Assembly (NCBI GenBank): GCA_001600875.1
Contig: BCLD01000027.1
Span: 74,177-138,176 of the forward strand
Length of the DNA: 64,000 nt
Direction of reading: 5' to 3'
From: Solicoccozyma terricola
Taxonomy: Eukaryota; Basidiomycota; Tremellomycetes; Filobasidiales; Piskurozymaceae
This document shows positions 13,101 to 23,736 of this stretch, piece by piece. Position 1 is the first letter of the stretch, and every line of letters starts with the position of its first letter. The position numbers were made by a program, and so were the translations under genes. The notes beneath the pieces are model-generated. The model ran no database searches. It saw only the letters and a program-made list of their open reading frames with translations, and was not told where the DNA came from.

Positions 13101-16100
13101 TGACGCCTGCTTACTGTTCCAAAACCTGCAACATAATTTCAGGCACGAATCCTGGCTGCAGGCGCGGCGTTTCGCCACTCCCCACTCACGAAGACAACAG
13201 GAGCTCATCGCAATTCCGAACCTGGCATTGTAATGTCAGTTAGACTGTATCAGTGTATTGAGATTAAAGCGGCATTTACGGTGTCGACTGCAACTCTACG
13301 AGTGTTTCGGGCTGGTCTGCTTGTTCTTCCTGGTTGGAGCGGCTTGTCTCTACTAGTTCTTGCTCGCTGAGCTGTTTGATCGCAGCCTGTGACGTATTGT
13401 TCAGGCTATATGCGTGGTTCTAGGGCAAAGAAGCTCACCGTGATGAAGTCTTCCAGCGCTTTCTGCCAGTTGTTGTGACCTTGAGCATTCTGACTGAGCA
13501 GTTTCGAGTACCAGCGAGGATTGCGCTGGATCCTGATGTAGAGAAATGTTCTGTGAAAAGCCTACTCAGATCGTTTTTGCCTCATGATCAGAGGTCAACC
13601 ACCTCACGTTTTGATCCATTGATGAGCAGTGTCGATAGAATTTATCGTACCAAGTCCGATCTCGGAATTGAGGTCTGCGAAAGTACGGTGAGTGACAGTT
13701 GGTGATGAAGCGAACCGTGACTGACGTTCCGTTAAAGATTCATGAAGACAACTTTCCAGTATGGTTGAAGTGCACAAAAGATCCTTGTACTGAGAGTGAA
13801 GAAATCACGAGTTTGCTTTGCATTGATTGGTCTCCGAAGCAGGATCGAGGACCCACTTTGTGTTCCTGAGACTGTTCGCACATCACCTGAGCAAAAAGAA
13901 GAAGTCTTTTAGCGTGTCCAGGATTGAAAGCCGGAGACGGCCCCTCACCACCGCCGTTCCACTATCATCGAATTGGGGGCGACCAGCTCTACCGAACATT
14001 TGCTGCGAAACGTTTCTGGCAGTATCAGCGCAGGATGTTGCCCATATATCGTCTGCTTGCTCACCTGCACCTCGATGTCTTGGTATTCTACCAAATTCGT
14101 GCCATCCCACATCTTAGTTCCAGCAACAATGACCGTGTGAGCGGGAAGGTTGACACCGACGGCCAGGGTGGAGGTGCATACGATAACCTTGATCGAACCA
14201 CTTTTGAAACCCTCTTCAATGCTAATTCGATCTGAGTAATCGAGTCCAGCGTGATGAGGAGCGATCCCAACGGACGCTGAAGCGTCGATCTTCTTATCCC
14301 GGTAATGCTTGGGTGGACTGCAAGCGAACGATCGGTGCTTAGCATGCCTTGTTTGCGTGCTAATCAGCGAGGCTTGATTGAAGATTCACCCGGAAACCAC
14401 CTGCCATGGAAGCCGTCCGCGACGGTCACGCTCTTCTACGTAACTCTTGCGGATACCCTCAACCATTGAATTGCATGCTATGTAGATGGAATTTATCTCA
14501 GCGTGGCCATGAAGCCGAAACACTACTTAATCTCACCTTTACGGGTAGGACAGAACACCAGAACAGGCTTATCGTGTGCATGTAGCAATAGAAGTGGATA
14601 GATCTCGGCCTCTACTCGGTGTTGAAGTGCCCAGCCATTGGGTGCTTGATATCCATACACGAAGCGAGTCAATTTGACCGGGCGGAACTCCTCGCCAAAC
14701 TATGGGACACGCAGGGATCGTTGAGGAAACTATCGAAACCAAACCCATGACACTCACCTTATAGACTTTTGCCATCGGCATCTGCTGCATCTGCTCGTTC
14801 ACTGACCAACTTCCCTGTCCGCCAGCTTCGTAAACAGCACTTGCCACCGGGAATGAACTTCCTAACCAACGAGCAACATCTTCCACGTTTGGGACCTATA
14901 TCGGTGAGAATGGTCAGCTGTTGTCCCGGTCTTGATTTCATCTAATCAAGCTCACAGTAGCACTCAACGCTATCATTCTCACAATCTCTCGCTTCGTCTT
15001 CATTCGCGATACGACAACTTCAAGGGTTGCACCGCGCTTCTCATTAAGAATGTGGACCTGGGTAATGATTGCTGGTCAGAGATCTTCGGCAGGTGAGCGG
15101 CAGCACAGGCAGGGGCGTTCACCTCGTCAATCAGAAGCAAACCGAGTCTAGAAGTAAATCTTGAATTGGAGCTTTGTCTCCTCGTCAGAGAGTCCCACTT
15201 CTCCGGCTGGTCCAAATTGTCAATCAATCGTCCTCTTGAATTACGCGGACGACTGCTTGACGACTCACTGTAGTGATGATAATATCGGCTGTCTTGATTC
15301 GATTGTAGTAATTGCGGGCGTTGTCGGTGTCTCCGGTAAACTCTATGCCTGCGAATCGGAACGACGCACTTCAGACATTATGTACACATGGAACAAAAGT
15401 GAACGCACATTCCAAACCAAGTCTTGAAAACTTGCTGGACCAGTCTTTGTACCTTTCATTGCACAGGGCCTTTGCGAAATTCACGTCAGTCTCATTTCGA
15501 TGTTGTCGGATCATCAAGCTCACCTTTGTTGGCGCGATGTACACTGAGAGATCGCGCTGTGCATTTCCTCCTAACGCAGCTTTCGTCTCCATCAAGCGGA
15601 TGATAGCGAGTTCGAAGACGACTGTTTTGCCACTTCCAGTAGGCGCTGAGCCAGGAGTGGAATTGTTAGAAGATCGTTTCAGAGTATTATTGACTTGAAA
15701 TGCTCACAGGACACTACGAGATTCTCATCCGACTCGAAGACCTATACAGCCGAAGAACGCCATCAAGCTTTCTGTCCGTGTAGACGGAATTGAAAAACTC
15801 ACGCTGGAAAAGACCTTACTCTGAACAGGATTGAACTCTAAGAATGGGAAGATTGCTCGATATCGATCGGCTACACCCCATCGCACCATTTGACTCATTA
15901 ATTCCATTACTTGGAAAATTCACAACTAACGAAACTCACGCAATCGATTCGTCGGAACAGGTTCAATGCCATGAGGGTATCGACGAGGCTGTTGATAACT
16001 TGCACGTTGACTAGGATGAGCGAACGAGGATGATTTCAAAGTTGAGAGTGGAGCGGCTTGAGTTTGTGGTGCTATCATAGTGAAGAAATAAATGGCTTTC

Positions 16101-16783
16101 AGTCTTGGTAAACTGAGCATTTTTCGCCCAAGCAGTCCACGCCGCATTGTTTTCAGACGTGCGAAAAGACTCACCGTAGAATTGATCTTCGGTGTAATTG
16201 TGCTGATCTTCGTATTCTTCATACTCAGCTGGTGGATGATCTGGATCCCCGGAGTATCTCGACTGTTTCGCCTGCGAACGTAGAGCGTTGGAAGCTGTAC
16301 GACACCACCATCAGGAAACCAAACGACCATCTAGTTGTAGTTGAATGATTATCTACCTCTTTGGAATTGAGAATCAGCGGGAAATTTGGGTTGTCCGCTT
16401 CCGTTGGAGCTTCGTTGACGATTGCGAGTTGTAGATGTGGACCCGATGTCTTGCAATGGTAGGAGGGTGGGCGAATCATCTGCGAGGTGAGATGGTCGTC
16501 ATGTTTCGGTGGCGACGAGAACCAAATTCGGAGACACACCTGCTGGACCCCACGAGCTGTCTCCAGCGCCCATTTCCATCATAGTATCGTCATAATCTGC
16601 TCTTAATCCCCTTGCTATCCCACCAAAATCGCCTTCCATTGTATGTTCATATCCATAGTAATCAGTTTCATCGATAGGTAGTTTATAAGGAGCTGGTCGA
16701 TTCTGCGGAGCGTTGTGGTGCCGAGTTCCCGCCCTCAACGCCGCTTGGACGGCATCAAGTGCGTCGTCGTCATCTTCGTACAT
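10153..16783 (-). CDS. HFM1: MER3/HFM1-type meiotic DNA helicase
   Basis: Superfamily 2 Ski2-like helicase that promotes crossover formation in meiosis. Start ATG at 16783 (MYEDDDDALDAV); more than a dozen exons, all minus strand. In order: acidic disordered N-terminus; LPDRYRAIFPFLEFNPVQSK; motif I SAPTGSGKT near 15640; motif Ia YIAPTK; motif II LLIDEVH split by an intron near 15122; motif III ALSAT near 14970; VIVCTSTLAVGVNLPAH near 14160; motif VI QMFGRAGRPQFDD near 13985. A Sec63-like segment follows (about 12350-13100; LRAGEKA, then a helix-hairpin-helix-like stretch), then a Cys/His cluster CSHTCGAKGKACKHVCC near 11390, seen at the C-terminus of HFM1 proteins. The acidic C-terminus ends DDWFNSDSVTVV. 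The last splice junction, near 10776-10838, is ambiguous, so the final 200 residues are less certain than the helicase core. Confidence 0.87.
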
Positions 16784-17000
16784 GGTGATGTTGTCGAGAG
16801 GCCATCCACGATGTGAATGGATTGATGTGAGGGATCATCGACTCTCGTCGACTGGTCCAAATGATTATGGTTCCTGGTTGATACGCGTGGTTACGTTCCT
16901 TTCGTGCAGGCAATCCCTAAATGATTCAGTAGTGTGATGATGGTGTCTATAGGATACATGGTGTAAGCTGTCAAATATGATGGTGTGATACTCTGATGCT

Positions 17001-19349
17001 CTAACTGTCCAGACCCGTCTCCTTCTTTTCTTCCTTTTGGGCCAGCTTCTTGGCTGCCTGCTTCTCTAAGCTCGCTGTTCGTCTTGCTCGCCACCGTGGT
17101 CCGAATCGGACGAGGACAAGTAAGATTGGTGAAAAAATAAGACAGATGCCTGAGAACAGAACGAATGTCCAGCCTGGATTGAGCGCACGGTTGATTGGTT
17201 CTCTGTGAAGGTACAGAAAATCATGTTAGAAGACAAAATTCAGCACAAGGGACAGTCGACCGACCTACACTACGGCGGTTGCTCCGGCTCCCATAAGGCA
17301 ACGAACCAAGTTGAACTGGGTTGGGATGAGGAATGTCAGCACAGCGATATTGGTTTACAATTCGCATTTACTCACAGATGCAGTGATCGCGCCGCCAGCG
17401 CCCGGAAACAAGTCAACGCAGAGCACAGATGTGATCGACATCAAACCGTTGATGGAAATGCCGACTGCATGTCAGGGGGGGTGATGAGCAGAAGATCTAG
17501 CTGACAGCAGCACTGTGGCTTACTCACCAAAGAAGTTCATCACAATAGACACAGCTATATTCGCCTCACTTTCCATAGCCCATCCGAATCCTACAGATGC
17601 CACCAGGAAGAGTCTACGAGAAGGCCCAGGGTATATCCATCAGAGATATTGCTTGCTGCAAACTCAGTCCCACCCCGAAATCCTGCTCACCCAAGAAAGC
17701 ACGGGAACCACTTCAGCCTGATTTGATGAATGGGGAAATCCGCTGGCAATTGCCATCCCGCTTGGTCATATCCCATCCTCGCCTTTGCACGTTTATATTC
17801 CCAGTCCAAGAGTTTTCCAGTGAAGAGTGCAGAGATTGCTGACCCGACTCCGTTAGACCTGTGGTTGCAAGCGAATATGAGTTTATGCCACTGGGAAATT
17901 GGTAAATGAGTTTGGTCTCACAGGTAGCAAATACCAATGATGGTTTCGTTGAAATGATAAGTGCTTTTCAGCAAGGTCGAATAGATGGTCAGGACAGCGT
18001 AATACTCGGCGTATGCGAGTGAAGCGAGGAAGAGTAGGAGGATTACGTCCGGGTAGAACAGCATGCGATATGATTGCAGTGGGGCGTACTGGAAGAAACA
18101 GGAGAGTTAAATATCTAAATTAGGTCGACGAATCTCACGAGAGTAGGACACTCACCTTCTTTCGTTCCGGCCGTTCTACATGCACTTTAGCTTCTCCTCG
18201 CTCCTTGGCTAGTTTCCGAGCTCGCCGACGAGCTATGAGCGCCATAGGTGGGGTATTCAGTGCGATCGGTGGAATTGAACCATCACCAACCAGGGAGCGA
18301 AGGGTTTCAGGGAAGAATCTGGAACGAAATAGCGTGGCTGGTGAGTTCACGTATGAAAGACTAGTCGATTTTAGGACCCACAGGAACATCGTGATAAGAC
18401 ATGTGCCGCACCATATCGCCAAGAACCAGAAGATCCACCTGGAAAGTAATGAGAGATTGACAGTCAGCGAAACCACCCACGCCACATCAAGTCACAGCTG
18501 AAAATTCACCTCCACCCTACAGTCTGGGCAAGAACACCGCCCAGCACAGGTCCTAGCGCTGGTCCCTGTAGCAGGCAAAAGCAGGGTAAGCCTGCATGCT
18601 CCAAACATCCCATCCACGCGTATCCGCTCACTATCATCGCCAAGGCGGAAAACAGGCCCATGAACGACCCTCTCTCTTCCGGATCCGCTATATCTGCCAC
18701 GCACCCACTACCAATAGCGATAACTGCTGAACCTCCCGTCGCTTGCAAGATTCGAAAGACGAGGAGAAGCCAGTAAGCCGAAGTGGGACAGAGTGCTATA
18801 CCGATGCATGCTCCGACGTATATGGTTAGAGTTGCCATATAAATGGGTCGACGACCAAAAGAGTCACTTAGAGAGCCCCAGAAGGAGGGCGTGATGGCTT
18901 GAAAGATGCTGGCGGAAGTAGTGGAACGTGTTAGTCGGGGGGCAAACGATAGAGACTCTTTCCAAGACTTGCAGGTAAACAGTGACGGTCAAGTTGATGA
19001 GCTCGGTGGGTTTGCCGAATGCAATGGCTACTTGAGGGATTGCAGGGACGAAGATGACGGATGAGATGGGTCTGTATCATGCAATGCTGTCCGTCAGCGG
19101 CTTGGCTAGGAACAAGTGAGAAAATCCCACTTACGAGAAGAGACCTGCATAACTTGACAGGACGACAATCATCCATTTCGTATACTTTGAGAACGCTGAC
19201 CGGGGCTTGTATTGAGTAGTGGTGCCCTCCTCGACAGATGATGCCTCTGTAACTGCAGCAGCAGACGCTGGGTCTTCCAATCCCGCGTCTCGCCCGTCAT
19301 TGACAAGGGTGGTAGGAGGTGTGGTGGCGTGGTCGTCGCTGACAGCCAT
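17001..19349 (-). CDS. MFS transporter, DHA1 drug:H+ antiporter family (QDR-like)
   Basis: Predicted 12-helix plasma-membrane exporter. Start ATG at 19349 (MAVSDDHATTPP) and stop TAG at 17001-17003; about eight introns. The cytosolic N-terminus of about 60 residues is followed by the first helix (WMIVVLSSYAGLFS). The loop 2-3 motif A reads GSLSDSFGRRPIYM, and the next helices read LVFRILQATGGSA and SGCVADIADPEERGSFMG, as in yeast Qdr/Aqr exporters. A large central loop is basic (RRRARKLAKERGEAKVHVE), and the C-terminus is a charged Lys/Glu-rich tail ending GLDS. The substrate cannot be told from sequence; polyamines, weak acids or azoles are possible for this family. A strong TATA-like palindrome lies about 75 bp upstream, so regulated expression is plausible. 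Confidence 0.87.
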
Positions 19350-19737
19350 GTTGTCGATGCGGGAATGCAGGAATGCGGGCGGACCTTGCAACTTGCTACG
19401 AGCCTGCCCGTCGACCCATGGTATATATACTGTCCTGGTCACTCGGACACCGACCGCTGTGCGTTGTGCGTATGAGCTTCAATCCGTTGTGCTGCATTTC
19501 CCATATGCATTCATTGACCATCTATGTTGTGGATTCACTAAATGAAGTGGCGGCACGCCGTACCGGCATCTCCCGCCGCCGACCGCCGACGATGTGGGGC
19601 CGGTTTATCGGACCCGATGGGCAAATTGGACGAGGCAACTCCAACAATGCTCGCAAATGCAGTCCATAGCTCATGCTCTGCTCTATCGATGCTTAGGGTC
19701 CCGCGACATTCTAATCTATCTTCTATGCCCATGTCAC
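19350..19737. other. Intergenic: MCR1 3' UTR and DHA1 transporter promoter
   Basis: Gene-free apart from the TATA-like site noted separately. Several overlapping open frames on both strands here have no recognisable motif. Confidence 0.55.
19421..19430 (-). promoter_or_regulatory. TATA-like element upstream of the DHA1 transporter
   Basis: The palindrome gtatatatac lies 72-81 bp upstream of the transporter ATG at 19349. Position and sequence suit a TATA box for the minus-strand gene. This is inferred from position only. Confidence 0.4.
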
Positions 19738-21675
19738 TTAGAACTTGAATACCTGGTCGGCGTTGTAAGACAACTCCTTGAGAATTCCACCAACTTCTCC
19801 TTGACGTGGTCCGTCCTTTGGTCCAGAGACGGATTTGACTTGGCCTGGTCTGTAAGGCGTGAAGGGAGACAATTCAGTCAGGGTTTGCTGTCGATAATGG
19901 GCAAATTCGGCTATTTGAATCGATCCAAACTCACGGTCCACAGACAAAGATCTAGAATAGCAACGCAAGACACACGTATCAGCCGCGCTCCACTATGACT
20001 GCCCTTGCACATCACTCACCTTGACCTTCTCAGCACCATCAGCCTTGGGGGCGTACTTTGAGATGATATCCTTGGTGATAAATCCAGTTTCGCCTGCGGG
20101 GTCATTCGCTCACGTCCGTCAGATGACGACTCGGGGGGTTCCTTTTTCTTTCCAGCCGGAGATTAGGAATTGCATCATGGCACTCACCCTTCCAGAAGTA
20201 AGGTGCCTTGTCCAACGCGTAAACTACCTTCAGCCTATCCGGATTAGCCTTGACCAATTCATCCCATTCCTTCCTCAACAAAATATCCTTATCAGTGACG
20301 TTGGAGAATATGAGCGTGAATTTAGTCTTGTCATCCTTCAAGTCCATTGCGTGAGTGATGAGTTGGTACATTGGAGTGATACCTGATCCTCCTGAAACGC
20401 AAACACCGTGGTCGAATTCATTGGCCTTGTAAGGGAATTTCTGGATTGGTCCCTTGAACGCGAGGGTGTCTCCGATTTTAAGGTCGGCGATATGTTTCGA
20501 CATCTTACCAGTCTGTGGTTTGGGGGGAGGATTGATAGTTTGGGAAGACATCAGTCGATAGATCAGGATAAAAGACGAGCGGGTATCAAACATACCGGGT
20601 ACTCCTTGACCATCAACTTGAGGTGTCCCTTGGTTTCCGGACCGGTAATTGCAGTGTATGGCCTGATCACTGGCTTGCCCTTATCATCCAGTAGCTCCTT
20701 GGCATCAGAAGATCTAACCAGGAGAGCCGAAGCGACGTTTCCACCAGCCGTAGCGTCTTCAGATGGGAAGGAGAAAGTGTAGCTGAGAAAAGGGAGCCGC
20801 ACCCGCCAAGGGGGGGGGAGAGGGTAAAAGAATCAGTGTTGGATTACCGGGACACCGTCTACACATAAACGCAACATTCACTCACATGGCTGTGTTATGG
20901 TTGTACGGTTCAACCTTTTCCAACTTGAAATCGGTCCAACTATCCTTGATCAAAGCACCAATGATCGCTAAACCTGCTTCCCCACTCGCTGCTTTCTCAT
21001 TCCCAAGACTCTTCACAGCATCCTTCTTCTCTTCTACTTTCTCGACAGCTCGACCGATCAGTTCGTTCGCACTGGCTTTTGCTGAATCAGTTCGCTCTTT
21101 GAGAGACGCTTTAGCACCGTGAGTTACTGATTCGATCCGCTCAATGGCTGCCTTTTTATCAGCTTCGATTGCGGCTTTGGCGGCTGGGGGTTTTTGTTAA
21201 GGGATGGCATGGTTGTGAGCGAGGAGTGTTTTGAAAGTGTAACCTGGGAATGAGACTAACATGGATTCCGGTCTAGATAGATGTAACCGGCGAGACCAGC
21301 CTTATAGTGGTGTACAATATCATCCCGTTGTTAAAAACCTGCATCGGCGAATATACCCTGCTCTTGAAACTTACAAGACCCAATCCACCGAGCACCAAAC
21401 CCATGTCTGAATTGTCACAACAGAAGCAATCAGCCCTCCTTCCCGCCCGTCCCCACTATCGAACACAGATGACTCACTGGAACCACCACCACCACCGGCA
21501 GCTGGAGAAGCATACCTCCTAACCTGCTGACGAGCCTGACCGAGTAAGACCATCCAAAACAAACCCATGAGCATACGCGTTATTTGGTAAAGGAATTCTT
21601 GTTATATCGACCCTCTCAGTAACTCACTGGACCGCGAGCGGATTGGACGAGGACTGAAGCGAGCCTACTGGACAT
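19738..21675 (-). CDS. MCR1: Mitochondrial NADH-cytochrome b5 reductase
   Basis: FAD flavoprotein passing electrons from NADH to cytochrome b5 or other acceptors at the mitochondrial outer membrane and intermembrane space; linked to sterol synthesis and ascorbate-radical reduction. Start MSSRLASVLVQSARGP (21675), a basic/Ser N-terminus suited to mitochondrial import, then RRYASPA, a Gly run and a hydrophobic anchor (GLVLGGLGLAGLAGYIYLDR). An Ala/Lys/Glu-rich helical linker follows, longer than in yeast Mcr1. The FAD motif is RPYTAIT near 20655 and GKMSKHI near 20510. The NADH-binding part shows SGGSGITPMYQ near 20390 and a terminal DQVFKF. Many short introns split it. One intron contains a G9 run at 20810. 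Stop TAA at 19738-19740. Confidence 0.92.
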
Positions 21676-21966
21676 TATCTACGTATAGTGGGAGATTAAC
21701 TTGAGAGGTAGAGTCTATAATGCAGATTTTATAAGGAGAGGGATGGTAGAGGGCGAGCGTACAACGCATAACTTTTTTGCTGTTCAAAAGTGTTGATGAC
21801 GTCATCCGGCAGCTCTTTGCTCAACATTCCCCAACGCATCACTCTCTCGACTCTTGCATATTGATTTCATATCTCCATCAACCCTCGACAAATTACATTC
21901 CTCACCTACCCCATTGTTTTGGGTCACCGGTAGAGATTTTTTCATCTACCCCCAGCAGAATTCCCC

Positions 21967-22747
21967 TTACATAATCTCCTTCTGAGCAGCCGAAGGCTTG
22001 GGTGGCATTCCAGTCCACCTGTCCTTGGTGAACAACTCAGCACCATAAGGAACCTTACGGAATTCATCGATCATTCCGGTTTCTGTAGCGCGCGTATTTT
22101 TTTGTTTGTTTGTGATCATTTTATGGAAAACAAGAGGGGTCGGTCAGAAGTCTCGCCTCGATTTGGTACTGTATCTTTTAAGGAAAAGCTTTAGTACTCA
22201 CGGATAGCCATAGAATCACCAAACGCCTTGGATTTGTGAGCGACTGGAGACCCGCAGTTTCCACAGAACAAGCGGGAGACTATATTGAATATTTTCAAGA
22301 CATTCGCAAATGAGCTTTGATATCCCCATATTTGATTGCGGACAAGTCAGTCCATCACTCACCGGTGTTACCGCTAGCAGCAGCCGAGTCGTACTGCTTG
22401 ACAGCACCAGAGACCTGAATGAGATAATACCATACATAATCTTCAACGTCAGTCCTCCCACCCCAAGATATTGCGAAAGGACCGCAAACAGCAAACCACG
22501 TACCTCGACCTCAGCGATTGGAGCCAAGATGTTAGACGAGTGAGCAGTCCCAGACGTCTTCTGACAATCAGTGCCTATTCATCATCGAAATGTTCCAGTC
22601 AGCGTTGAAGGGGGCAGGAGTATGCTGGGAGTAGGGGGTTGGGGGTTATATGATATACGTACAGTGGCATGCGACTTGACTGTCTTGCTTGTCACCGCCG
22701 ACCTTGATGGTGGTCTGACCGCAGAGACATGATCCAGTGTAAGCCAT
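21967..22747 (-). CDS. GFA-fold protein (glutathione-dependent formaldehyde-activating enzyme-like)
   Basis: Small (about 130-residue) zinc protein of the GFA/CENP-V family. Start MAYTGSCLCG at 22747, stop at 21967. Zinc ligands fit the family: CLCG at the N-terminus, CHCTDCQKTSG formed across the first intron, and FCGNCGSP in the C-terminal half. The bacterial founding member condenses formaldehyde with glutathione, but most fungal copies are uncharacterised, so the substrate is unknown. No oxidoreductase neighbour supports a formaldehyde pathway here. The 5' flank has a TATA-like motif. Confidence 0.88.
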
Positions 22748-22848
22748 GATGGAAGTAGTGAAGAGTTGGTAGTTGGGGATGTGGTTTGGTGTGGTTGGTG
22801 TGGTTGGTGTGAGGGGGACCGGTGATGTATGCTTGCCTGTGCCCTCCC

Positions 22849-22856
22849 TATATATT
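22849..22856 (-). promoter_or_regulatory. TATA-like element upstream of the GFA-fold gene
   Basis: The sequence tatatagg (minus strand, within about 22847-22856) lies about 100-110 bp upstream of the ATG at 22747. Between it and the gene is a short gtgtggttg direct repeat at about 22788-22811. Inferred from position. Confidence 0.3.
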
Positions 22857-23019
22857 GCTGTTCCCGCTTCCTCGACAAAGGCACGTCGGCGAATGAACTC
22901 AAACCAAGGTGGAGGTTCATCATAGACGGACTCGCCACTCTCCGGCGTCCTACCAACTTTGGGACTGTCATTGGTGCGCATGTGGGGGCCAGGGGTCAAT
23001 GACAACTCCCCCGGACAAT

Positions 23020-23047
23020 CCCCCCCCCCCCCCCCCCCCCCCCCCCC
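23020..23047 (+). repeat. Homopolymer C28
   Basis: Twenty-eight consecutive C, 89 bases before the 600-base gap. The true length may differ because such tracts are hard to sequence. Confidence 0.9.
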
Positions 23048-23136
23048 TTAGATGGGCAAATCGCACAACAACCGTATTTCGGAAGAAATCTCATACAAAT
23101 CTACTTCATGTCCTGTCTTTGCGCCGCCTGTATCGT

Positions 23137-23736
23137 NNNNNNNNNNNNNNNNNNNNNNNNNNNNNNNNNNNNNNNNNNNNNNNNNNNNNNNNNNNNNNNN
23201 NNNNNNNNNNNNNNNNNNNNNNNNNNNNNNNNNNNNNNNNNNNNNNNNNNNNNNNNNNNNNNNNNNNNNNNNNNNNNNNNNNNNNNNNNNNNNNNNNNNN
23301 NNNNNNNNNNNNNNNNNNNNNNNNNNNNNNNNNNNNNNNNNNNNNNNNNNNNNNNNNNNNNNNNNNNNNNNNNNNNNNNNNNNNNNNNNNNNNNNNNNNN
23401 NNNNNNNNNNNNNNNNNNNNNNNNNNNNNNNNNNNNNNNNNNNNNNNNNNNNNNNNNNNNNNNNNNNNNNNNNNNNNNNNNNNNNNNNNNNNNNNNNNNN
23501 NNNNNNNNNNNNNNNNNNNNNNNNNNNNNNNNNNNNNNNNNNNNNNNNNNNNNNNNNNNNNNNNNNNNNNNNNNNNNNNNNNNNNNNNNNNNNNNNNNNN
23601 NNNNNNNNNNNNNNNNNNNNNNNNNNNNNNNNNNNNNNNNNNNNNNNNNNNNNNNNNNNNNNNNNNNNNNNNNNNNNNNNNNNNNNNNNNNNNNNNNNNN
23701 NNNNNNNNNNNNNNNNNNNNNNNNNNNNNNNNNNNN
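23137..23736. other. Assembly gap, 600 N
   Basis: Exactly 600 ambiguous bases followed by G9 at 23737-23745. The round length suggests an estimated or placeholder gap. It removes the 3' end of the kinase gene. Confidence 0.98.

Larger units (their letters stand above)
22748..23136. other. GFA-fold gene promoter, C28 tract and gap edge
   Basis: Promoter DNA of the minus-strand GFA gene runs into a pure C tract, then 89 bases before the gap. Reverse-strand bases 23048-23133 are open and end in a stop (last residues RLLCDLPI). They could be the 3' end of the kinase gene across the gap, but nothing in them confirms this. Confidence 0.4.
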
